DNA from: Nocardia brasiliensis NBRC 14402
GTDB lineage: Bacteria; Actinomycetota; Actinomycetes; Mycobacteriales; Mycobacteriaceae
Direction of reading: 5' to 3'
Assembly: GCF_000308475.2 (NCBI RefSeq)
Contig: NZ_BAFT02000091.1
Coordinates: forward strand, 1 to 64,000
DNA: 64,000 nucleotides
Under the pieces are notes generated by a model. It had not been told where the DNA came from and did no database searches. It worked only from the letters and a program-made list of their open reading frames with translations. Numbering within the stretch: position 1 is the first letter of the stretch; each line of letters opens with the position of its first letter. This document shows, piece after piece, positions 43,787-51,808 of the stretch. The translations under genes were made by a program, and so were the position numbers.

Positions 43787-45081
43787 ACCGGGTGGTCGTG
43801 ACCGGGCTCGGCGCGGTCACCCCCATCGGGCTCGGCCGCCGCGAGTTCTGGGCCAACCTGGTCGCGGGCCGCTCCGGGGAGGCGCCGATCACGCTCTTCG
43901 ACGCCTCGTCGCTGCCGACCCGGATCGCCGCCGAGGTCGCCGATTTCGCGCTGTCCGACTATTGGGACGGGCCGTTTCCGGCGGCACTGCACGCGGACCG
44001 GCAGGCGCGCTTCGCCCTCGCCGCCTGCGCCATGGCACTGGCCGACAGCGCCCTGACGAGCGCAGGGCGGTCGATGCTGGTCGGCACCGACCGGGTCGGT
44101 CTGGTGCTCGGTGCCGGGCTCGGCCTGGTGCGCATGACCGATATCGCGAACCATCTCGACCACAGCGGCCGGTTCGCGCTGCCCAGTCCGCTGGCGGGCG
44201 CGACAGCGATCGATCCGGTCTCACTGATCCGCGACCCACAGGATCTGGTGGTCGGGCTGTTGGCCGCGCACCTCGGTATCACCGGCCCGGCCACCGTGGT
44301 CACCTCCGCCTGTGCGGCCGGCGCGCACGCGATCGGCACCGCGTTCCGGCTGCTCCGGGGTGGCCGTCTGGACGTCGCGCTCTGCGGCGCAATGGATTCC
44401 ATGATCAACCCGCTGGGCATGGCCGGGCTGGTCGCGCTCGGCGCACCCTCCACCGACAACCTGCCCGGCCGGACCGGCCGGCCGTTCGACGCCACACGCA
44501 CCGGCTTCGTGGTCGGCGAGGGCGCGGGCATGGTCGTGCTGGAGACCGAGGCGCACGCCCGCGCCCGGTCGGCGCCCTGGTACGCAGAAGTCGCGGGCTT
44601 CGGCAGATCCCTTGACGCACACCGGTTCACCGAACCCCATCCGGCCGGCGCGGGAGCCGCGCTGGCGATGCGCGCGGCTCTCGCCGACGCGGACGTGCGC
44701 CCCGAGCAGGTGCAACTGGTCAATGCGCACGGCACCGCGACGCTGCTCAACGATCGCGTGGAGACCATCGCCATCAAGCACGTCTTCGGCAGCGCGGCAA
44801 CCGGTCTCGCGGTCACTGCGAACAAGTCGATGACCGGCCACCTCATCGCCGCCTGCGGTGCGGTGGAATTCATCAGCACGGTGCTGAGCGTGCGCACCGG
44901 CACGGTGCCGCCGACCGTCAACTATCGCCATCGCGACGCCGAATGCGATCTCGACTACGTGCCGGGTACCGCGCGGCAATTGCCGGTGCAGGTGGCGCTG
45001 ACCAATTCGTTCGGCCTCGGCGGCCAGAACGGCACCTTGGTGGTGCGCCGGGCCGCCGACGACGTGCTGACACCAGTCTGA
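43783..45081 (+). CDS. Beta-ketoacyl-ACP synthase (KS-B)
   Basis: 432 residues. Triad: Cys177 (VVTSACAAGAHAIG), His316 (VNAHGTATLLND) and His353 (NKSMTGHLIAACG), so it is catalytically complete. Its Cys context differs from KS-A (ACAAGAH versus TCASGTQ), suggesting a different substrate, possibly priming or later elongation. Starts at GTG 43783 overlapping the DH-like stop (GTGA). The radical SAM gene follows after 14 bases. Confidence 0.9.
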   Translation: MNRVVVTGLGAVTPIGLGRREFWANLVAGRSGEAPITLFDASSLPTRIAAEVADFALSDYWDGPFPAALHADRQARFALAACAMALADSALTSAGRSMLVGTDRVGLVLGAGLGLVRMTDIANHLDHSGRFALPSPLAGATAIDPVSLIRDPQDLVVGLLAAHLGITGPATVVTSACAAGAHAIGTAFRLLRGGRLDVALCGAMDSMINPLGMAGLVALGAPSTDNLPGRTGRPFDATRTGFVVGEGAGMVVLETEAHARARSAPWYAEVAGFGRSLDAHRFTEPHPAGAGAALAMRAALADADVRPEQVQLVNAHGTATLLNDRVETIAIKHVFGSAATGLAVTANKSMTGHLIAACGAVEFISTVLSVRTGTVPPTVNYRHRDAECDLDYVPGTARQLPVQVALTNSFGLGGQNGTLVVRRAADDVLTPV

Positions 45082-45095
45082 GAGGGGCGGCGCAT

Positions 45096-46433
45096 ATGCA
45101 CGTGCTGTTCGTGAATCCCGACGTCCGGGACAAGAGCGTGATCTACGGCAACCGCATGCTCAACCCGGTGCCGGTGAACCTGGCCTACCGCGCCGCCATG
45201 ACCACGGTCGAGCACCGGGCCACCGTGCTCGACGAGAATGCTACGCCCATCACCGATTTCACCCGTTTCGCCGATATCGATCTGGTGGCGGTCACCTCGA
45301 AGTTCTTCGGCGAGCGGCGCACCGGCGAGCTGGTACACGGATTCGGCGCGCTGGGCATACCGGTCGTCGTCGACGGGTACTTCCCCAGTTACGACCCGCA
45401 GGCCGAGCGGATCGGCGCGGCCTCGGTGGTGCGCGGCGAGGTCGAGCAGGTATGGCCGCAGATACTCGAGGATGCGAGCCGCGACCGGCTACGGCCCGTA
45501 TACACCGGCGGGCCGGTGGATCTGGCGACGCTGCCGCGCTACGGGCCCGAGCATCTGCCGCCGCACGACTACGTGTTCCCGGTCGAAGCGACCCGGGGCT
45601 GCCCGTTCTCGTGCAATTTCTGCATCGAGACCCGCTATCACCACGAGCGCTTCCGTACCCGCCCGATCGAGCACGTGCTCGCGCAGATCGACGCGCGCAG
45701 CGGCGATTTCGTACAGTTCTCCGATATCAACATCGTGGGCAACCCACGCTACGCCCGGACCCTGTTCGCCGAACTCGCACCGCGACAGGTGCTGTGGGGC
45801 AGCCAGGCGACCATCACCATCGCGCAGCGTCCGGCGCTGGCCGAGGCGGCCGGCCACGCCGGGTGCATGCTCGTCTTCCTGGGCCTGGAGTCGGTCCACC
45901 CGCAGAACCTGGTCGCCTCGGACAAGAGCTGGAGCCGCCCGGCCGACTACCGCGCCCTCATCGCCAGGCTGCACGACGCGGGTATCGGGGTGATCGGGTC
46001 GTTCGTCTTCGGCTTCGCCGGTGACACACCGGATGTGTTCGAGCGGACCCTGGAGTTCGTCGTCGAGAACGAGATCGAGATCTGTCATTTCAACCCGCTC
46101 GGCAGCGGTCCGGGTGTACCGCTGCACGCGGAACATCTGCGCGCGGGCCGCATGATCGACCCCGGTCCCGGCGGTCCCTCGCACCTGCGGGCCTCGGTGG
46201 CCCCGATGTCCATGACGGTCCGCCGGCTCGAGGACGGCCTCGAATACCTGTACACCCGAACCTATTCCCGGGAGCTGACCCGGCAGCGCCTGCGCCGATA
46301 CCGAGCGGACGCCGACCTGCCCGGCCCCCGCTCCGCGGCGAAGAAACGGGCGGTCATCGGCCTGAACCTGGCCTACCGCAGAGCAGTCGAGCGGCACTAC
46401 GGAGCAACCGTCGGCGCGGAGCGACTACCGTGA
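45096..46433 (+). CDS. Radical SAM protein with probable cobalamin-binding-like N-terminus
   Basis: 445 residues. The first 130 form a Rossmann-like B12-binding-type domain (MHVLFVNPDVRDKSVIYG; GIPVVVDGYFPSYDP) but the DxHxxG cobalt-ligand motif is not seen. The radical SAM core has Cys169-x3-Cys173-x2-Cys176 (TRGCPFSCNFCIET) to hold the 4Fe-4S cluster, and FSDINIVGN and LGLESVHPQNL follow. It could methylate or rearrange an acyl carbon. Lying between ketosynthase and PPTase genes marks it as pathway-specific. Its end overlaps the next GTG. Confidence 0.86.
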   Translation: MHVLFVNPDVRDKSVIYGNRMLNPVPVNLAYRAAMTTVEHRATVLDENATPITDFTRFADIDLVAVTSKFFGERRTGELVHGFGALGIPVVVDGYFPSYDPQAERIGAASVVRGEVEQVWPQILEDASRDRLRPVYTGGPVDLATLPRYGPEHLPPHDYVFPVEATRGCPFSCNFCIETRYHHERFRTRPIEHVLAQIDARSGDFVQFSDINIVGNPRYARTLFAELAPRQVLWGSQATITIAQRPALAEAAGHAGCMLVFLGLESVHPQNLVASDKSWSRPADYRALIARLHDAGIGVIGSFVFGFAGDTPDVFERTLEFVVENEIEICHFNPLGSGPGVPLHAEHLRAGRMIDPGPGGPSHLRASVAPMSMTVRRLEDGLEYLYTRTYSRELTRQRLRRYRADADLPGPRSAAKKRAVIGLNLAYRRAVERHYGATVGAERLP

Positions 46434-46873
46434 CCCGCACCGCATCGAATTCGGTACTGCTTCCAGCTATTTCGGTCCCGACCGCGCTGTCGGCCGGGGT
46501 CGATATCGCGGCAGTCGGCCGGATACGGTCCTTACTTACCACAGGAAATGCGTTCTGCGAGCGAGTGTTCCGTCCAGACGAGATCGCCTACTGCACCGCG
46601 TTCCGAGATCCGGCACCGCATTTCGCGGCCCGGTTCGGGGCCAAGGAAGCCACGCTGAAGGCCTTGCACCTCGGACTCGGGGTGCCCCCGGCGACCCGGC
46701 GGCTGCGCGATATCGAGGTATGCCGCACGACCGGCGCACCGCGCCTGCTGCTGCACCACCGCATGGCGACGCTGGCGCGGCGGCGCGGACTCACCGGCGC
46801 CGCAGTGACGTTGAGCCACGACGGCGACTATGCGCTCGCATGCGTGCTGCTCGCCGGGCAGGGGTGGCGATGA
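46430..46873 (+). CDS. Holo-ACP synthase-type phosphopantetheinyl transferase
   Basis: 147 residues, AcpS family. Mg-binding Asp25 (SAGVDIAAVGRI) and Glu73 in HFAARFGAKEATLKALHLG are conserved; the fold is trimeric in the family. It would convert the cluster's apo-ACPs to holo forms. GTG at 46430 overlaps the radical SAM stop (GTGA), and its own TGA overlaps the next ATG. The N-terminal ~20 residues are longer than usual. Confidence 0.88.
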   Translation: MTRTASNSVLLPAISVPTALSAGVDIAAVGRIRSLLTTGNAFCERVFRPDEIAYCTAFRDPAPHFAARFGAKEATLKALHLGLGVPPATRRLRDIEVCRTTGAPRLLLHHRMATLARRRGLTGAAVTLSHDGDYALACVLLAGQGWR

Positions 46874-47631
46874 ACCGGCTGAACGATTCCGTCGCCCTGG
46901 TGACCGGCGCCGCGGGCGTCTTCGGTACGGCCATCGCCACCCGGTACGCCGAGGAGGGCGCCACGCTGGTGCTCACCGATGTCGACACGACCCGGTTGCA
47001 GGCGGCGGTGAAGGCCGTCGAAGCCGTTGCCGCCGCACCGGTTTCCGCGTTCGTCGCCGACCTGACCGAACCCGCCGAGGTGACCCGCCTGTTCGCCCAC
47101 ACCGACGAGACGTGGGGCCGGCTCGACGTGCTGATCAACAACGCGGGCGGCGCGCTGCGCTCGCCGCTGGTCTTCCACAACGACGCCGACTGGCGCCGGA
47201 TGCTGCGGGTGAACCTCGATACCGTCTTCTATTGCAGCAGGGAGGCGGTGCGCCGGATGCTGCCCCGGCGCAGCGGCCGCATCATCAACGTCGCCTCCGC
47301 GCTCGGCTTGACCGGCGGCGCGGACGAAGTCGCGTACGCGACCGCGAAGGCGGCGGTGATCGGCTTCACTCGCAGCGTGGCACAGGAGGTCGGGCGCCGC
47401 GGTGTCTGCGTCAACGCGATCTGCCCGACGCTCGCCGACAGCGGAGTCAGCCGGGAGTATTTCGGCGGCTTCGAGGTCGATATCCGCGCGGTCGCCGCGT
47501 ATCTCGCGCGCCGGGCGGCGATGCCGCGCCCGATCGCGCCGGAGGACGTCGCCGACGTCGCCGTTTTTCTCGGCGCTCGCGAGAGTGCCTACCTCAATGG
47601 GCAGGCCATTCTGGTCGGCGGAGTGGGATAG
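46870..47631 (+). CDS. SDR, probable ketoreductase
   Basis: 253 residues. TGAAGVFGTAIATRYAEEG gives a slightly altered cofactor motif, LINNAGGALRSPL is the NNAG motif, and NVASALGLTGGADEVAYATAK contains Ser-Tyr-Lys. A ketoreductase acting on beta-ketoacyl-ACP is the simplest role. It overlaps the PPTase by ATGA. The downstream dehydratase starts eight bases after its stop, consistent with consecutive KR and DH steps. Confidence 0.83.
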   Translation: MNRLNDSVALVTGAAGVFGTAIATRYAEEGATLVLTDVDTTRLQAAVKAVEAVAAAPVSAFVADLTEPAEVTRLFAHTDETWGRLDVLINNAGGALRSPLVFHNDADWRRMLRVNLDTVFYCSREAVRRMLPRRSGRIINVASALGLTGGADEVAYATAKAAVIGFTRSVAQEVGRRGVCVNAICPTLADSGVSREYFGGFEVDIRAVAAYLARRAAMPRPIAPEDVADVAVFLGARESAYLNGQAILVGGVG

Positions 47632-47639
47632 GAGTATCC

Positions 47640-48122
47640 GTGCGGTTTCTCATGGTCGACGCGATCACCGAAGTGGACGGCGGCCGCCGCGCCGTCGGCG
47701 TGAAGAACGCCGCGATGAGCGAGGACTACTTCGCCGACCACTTCCCGCAGCAGCCGATTCTGCCCGGCGTGCTGGTGCTGGAGGCGATGACCCAGCTGGC
47801 GCGCTGGCTGGTGCTCACCCACAGCGAATTCCGCACCACCGTGGTGCTCAGTGCGGTGCAGCACAGCAAGTTCATCGACTTCGCGGTGCCCGGCGATCGG
47901 CTGACCGTCGAGGTGGACCGCATCGAGGGCGGGAACGGCGCGGGCCCGGTCCCCGGCGCGGAGCTGGACTTCCGGGGTGCCGCGCAGGCGCACGGCCGCA
48001 AGATCGCGACCGCGACCTTCCGCTGCCGGACCTACGCGCTCACCGAATTCGAGGATCCCGCGGCGACCCGCCGCCACTATCGAGTGCTGCGGCTCAACGG
48101 ATCGAAGGTGAGCGGGCAATGA
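47640..48122 (+). CDS. Hot-dog 3-hydroxyacyl-ACP dehydratase (FabZ-like)
   Basis: 160 residues. Catalytic His34 and Glu48 are both present in HFPQQPILPGVLVLEAMTQ, the FabZ signature. It would dehydrate the beta-hydroxy intermediate to an enoyl-ACP. AGGAG overlaps the preceding stop and lies five bases before the GTG at 47640. The sibling gene at 43298 aligns residue for residue but lacks the His. Its stop overlaps the next ATG. Confidence 0.88.
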   Translation: MRFLMVDAITEVDGGRRAVGVKNAAMSEDYFADHFPQQPILPGVLVLEAMTQLARWLVLTHSEFRTTVVLSAVQHSKFIDFAVPGDRLTVEVDRIEGGNGAGPVPGAELDFRGAAQAHGRKIATATFRCRTYALTEFEDPAATRRHYRVLRLNGSKVSGQ

Positions 48123-49402
48123 GGCATCGGGTGGCCGTCGTCGGCGCGGGCGTGCTGTCCTGCCTCGGTATCGACTATCGCAGGCAGTGGCGGCGAATCC
48201 TGGCGGCCGAGACCGGATTACGGCGACGAGACGGCGACGGCCCGCCGGAGCTGGCTTATATCGGCGCGGTGGACGATGCCGAGCACCCCGTCGCGCTCGC
48301 CGACCGCAAGCATCTCAAGCGCCTCACCAGGGCGTCCCGGCTGGGCGTGTACGCAGCCGATCTGGCGATCGCCGACGCGGGCGCGGTGTTCCGGGCCGCC
48401 GCGCCGCCGCGGCGCGGAATCTATATGGGCTCCAACGAGAACGAGGACGAGAAGAACTACCTCGACCGCTTCGCGCCGGTGCTGGCCGGTGCGCGACGCC
48501 CCGACGGCACCCTCGACTACACGCGGCTCGGCCAGGCGGCACTGCGCCGGGCCAAACCCGATTTCCTGCTCTCCGGCCTGCCGAACGCCGCCCTGTGCCA
48601 GATCACCATCCGGCACGAGATCTGCGGCGCGAACAGCACCTTGGTCGACGGCTCGGCCATGGGATTGTGCGCCGTCGGCCGGGCCTTCCGTGCGGTGCGC
48701 GACGGCCGGGCCGACGTCGCCGTCTGCGGTGGCACCGACGCGGGCGCCGACGAATTCGCCCGCCTCGCGCTGCGAGAGTTCGGGCTGGCTTCGGCCTGCG
48801 CCGACGGTGTGCGCTCGGTTCGGCCGTACGACCGGTACCGGGACGGCTATATCTGCGCCGAGGGCGCGGCCGCCCTCGTCCTCGCCGATCTCGACCTGGC
48901 ACGGGCCAACGACGCGCACATCCTCGCCGAGATCGTCGGTTTCGGCGCCGCCACCGACCGCGGCCGCCCGCTGGCGCCCGACCCCGAGGGCAGCGGCGTG
49001 CGCGACGCGCTCGTACGGGCCGTGGCCGACGCTGCCATCGATCCCCGCGCGGTCGGCTACATCTATGGTCACGGCGATGCCACCGCGAGCGGCGATCGCT
49101 CCGAGCTGCACGGCATCACGCATGCGCTGGCGCGGCGAGACCGGTTGCGGCTCACCGGAACCAAGGCCGCGACCGGGCACATGGGCCCGGCCACCGATGT
49201 CGCCGAAGTGGCGTTCGCCTGTCTGAGCGTGCGGGACGGCGTCGTGGCGCCGACGCTCAATCTCGGCGCGGCCGACGACGCGGCCCGCGCGGTCGAGATC
49301 GTCACGCATCGGCCGACCGCTCTGGACGCGCGGTTCGCGATCACGCTCAGCCGCAACGTGGATGGACCCGAGGTCGCCGCCGTGGTGCTCGGCAGCGCGT
49401 GA
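48119..49402 (+). CDS. KS-like protein with Cys to Ser
   Basis: 427 residues, FabF fold. The nucleophile position is Ser179 (LVDGSAMGLCAVG), while both His residues are kept (YIYGHGDATASGD; TKAATGHMGPATD). The double-His with Ser is unusual: it may be a CLF for KS-B, a decarboxylase or an acyltransferase-type KS. The N-terminus is typical: MRHRVAVVGAGVLSCLGIDY. ATG at 48119 overlaps the dehydratase stop (ATGA). Confidence 0.85.
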   Translation: MRHRVAVVGAGVLSCLGIDYRRQWRRILAAETGLRRRDGDGPPELAYIGAVDDAEHPVALADRKHLKRLTRASRLGVYAADLAIADAGAVFRAAAPPRRGIYMGSNENEDEKNYLDRFAPVLAGARRPDGTLDYTRLGQAALRRAKPDFLLSGLPNAALCQITIRHEICGANSTLVDGSAMGLCAVGRAFRAVRDGRADVAVCGGTDAGADEFARLALREFGLASACADGVRSVRPYDRYRDGYICAEGAAALVLADLDLARANDAHILAEIVGFGAATDRGRPLAPDPEGSGVRDALVRAVADAAIDPRAVGYIYGHGDATASGDRSELHGITHALARRDRLRLTGTKAATGHMGPATDVAEVAFACLSVRDGVVAPTLNLGAADDAARAVEIVTHRPTALDARFAITLSRNVDGPEVAAVVLGSA

Positions 49403-49444
49403 GCCCCGCGTGCGGTGGCCTTCTAAACGGACGAAAGGCGCAGT

Positions 49445-50200
<756 letters not shown>

Positions 50201-50225
50201 GCTCAGACGACTAGGAGATGCTCTC

Positions 50226-51047
50226 GTGCGCACCGTGATCGAGGAAACCCGCGACATCTACGACCTGACCCACCGCCAGATCACGCTCACGCCGTCGGGG
50301 CAGGCCATGATGGCCTATCTCTGGCAGGACCGGGGCGGCTACGTCGGCCAGCTGAGCTGGACCACCCGCGATCAGCTGCGCGAGATCGCGCACACCTCGG
50401 GCTTGGCGCCGGGCCAGGCCGTGCTCGATCTCTGCTGCGGTACCGGCGGTATCGCGCGCTACCTCGCCGAGACGACCGGTGCCACGCTCACCGGTCTCGA
50501 CTACTCCGAGCCCGCGATCGAGATCGCCCGCCGCGCCCCCGCCGCGGTCCCGATCCGGTTCGACCACGGGGATGCCCGCGAACTGCCCTACGCCGCCGCG
50601 ACATTCGACGCCGTGGTGAGCGTGGACAGTCTGGTCATCGTGCCGGACCGCCACCGCGTGCTCACCGAATGCGCCAGGGTGCTGAAACCCGGCGGCCGCC
50701 TGGCTTTCACCGACGAGGTGCTCACCGGTCCGATCCCGCGCGACCCGGCGACGTTGCGCGCCTTGACCGTCTACGGTCGCTTGTTCGCGCAGACACCGGC
50801 CGGCTATCGGCGGCTGCTCGCGCACGCCGGATTCACCGATATCGAGGTCCAGGACAGCACCGAGATGTTCATCGCGATCAACGAGCGTTGGGCCGAATCG
50901 TATCGGCGCTTCGCGGTGCAGGGCCGCGAGATCCTGGGCGACAAGCTGTTCGAGGACGGTCTCGGCTTCTTCGAGACGCTCGCCGCGCAGGGGGCGGCGG
51001 GCCGGCTCGGACAGGTTCGCGTCCACGCCACGCGCCGGACCGGGTAG
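50226..51047 (+). CDS. SAM-dependent methyltransferase (second)
   Basis: 273 residues. SAM-binding VLDLCCGTGGIARYLAETTG, acidic GLDYSEPAIEIARR and VLKPGGRLAFTDEVLTGPIP are typical of class I sarcosine/UbiE-like enzymes. It contains MFIAINERWAESYRRF near the end. It may methylate a terminal hydroxyl, amine or carboxyl. GTG at 50226 is chosen for its AGGAG eight bases upstream; the in-frame codon at 50178 falls inside the reductase gene. Confidence 0.83.
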   Translation: MRTVIEETRDIYDLTHRQITLTPSGQAMMAYLWQDRGGYVGQLSWTTRDQLREIAHTSGLAPGQAVLDLCCGTGGIARYLAETTGATLTGLDYSEPAIEIARRAPAAVPIRFDHGDARELPYAAATFDAVVSVDSLVIVPDRHRVLTECARVLKPGGRLAFTDEVLTGPIPRDPATLRALTVYGRLFAQTPAGYRRLLAHAGFTDIEVQDSTEMFIAINERWAESYRRFAVQGREILGDKLFEDGLGFFETLAAQGAAGRLGQVRVHATRRTG

Positions 51048-51049
51048 CG

Positions 51050-51808
51050 ATGACCCGCTCCCCCGGCCCCGATCACGGCGCGACCACGATACCCTCGGCC
51101 ACCACACTCGCTGTGCTGCGCGGTGTTTCGAAGACGTTCGGCAGTGCGGACACCGCCGTGCACGCGCTGGCCGAGTGTGACCTGACCATCGCGGCGGGCG
51201 AATTGCTCGTCGTGCTGGGCCCTTCGGGCTCGGGCAAGACCACGCTGCTCAATGTGCTCGGCGGGATCGAGACCCCGACCACCGGGGTGATCAGCATCGA
51301 CGGGCACACCCTCACCGACCTGGACGCGAAGGGCATGGCGGGGCTGCGGCGCACCACGCTGAGTTTCGTCTACCAGTTCTTCAATCTCGTGCCGACGCTC
51401 ACGGCGGCCGAGAACATCGCCGTGCTGGCCGAATTGACCGGCGGACCGGTCGGCGTCCGGGTACACGACGTGTTGACCCAGGTCGGCTTGGCCGATTGCG
51501 CGGATCGTTTCCCGGCGCAGCTCTCGGGCGGTCAGCAGCAGCGGGTCGCGATCGCGCGAGCGCTGGTGAACCGGCCGCGGCTGCTGCTGTGCGACGAACC
51601 GACGGGCGCGCTGGACCTCGACACCGGACGCAGCGTGCTGGCGCTGCTGCAACGCCTGTGCCACCGGGCCGACCACGCGGTCGTACTCGTCACGCACAAC
51701 CAGGCGATCGCCGCCATCGCCGATCGGGTGCTGCGCATGCGGTCCGGGCGGATCGTCGCCGACCTCCGACAGGCCGCTCCCCTGCCCGCCGACGAGGTCG
51801 CCTGGTGA
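51050..51808 (+). CDS. ABC transporter ATP-binding protein (MacB/LolD type)
   Basis: 252 residues. Walker A LGPSGSGKTTLLNVLGG, Q-loop FVYQFFNLVPTLTAAEN, signature LSGGQQQRVAIARALVN, Walker B LLLCDEPTGALD and H-loop VLVTHNQ. The FVYQFFNLVPTL loop marks the MacB/LolD/FtsE-like class that partners with FtsX-type permeases. It would energise export of the cluster's product or of a lipid. It overlaps the permease gene (GTGA). Confidence 0.88.
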   Translation: MTRSPGPDHGATTIPSATTLAVLRGVSKTFGSADTAVHALAECDLTIAAGELLVVLGPSGSGKTTLLNVLGGIETPTTGVISIDGHTLTDLDAKGMAGLRRTTLSFVYQFFNLVPTLTAAENIAVLAELTGGPVGVRVHDVLTQVGLADCADRFPAQLSGGQQQRVAIARALVNRPRLLLCDEPTGALDLDTGRSVLALLQRLCHRADHAVVLVTHNQAIAAIADRVLRMRSGRIVADLRQAAPLPADEVAW

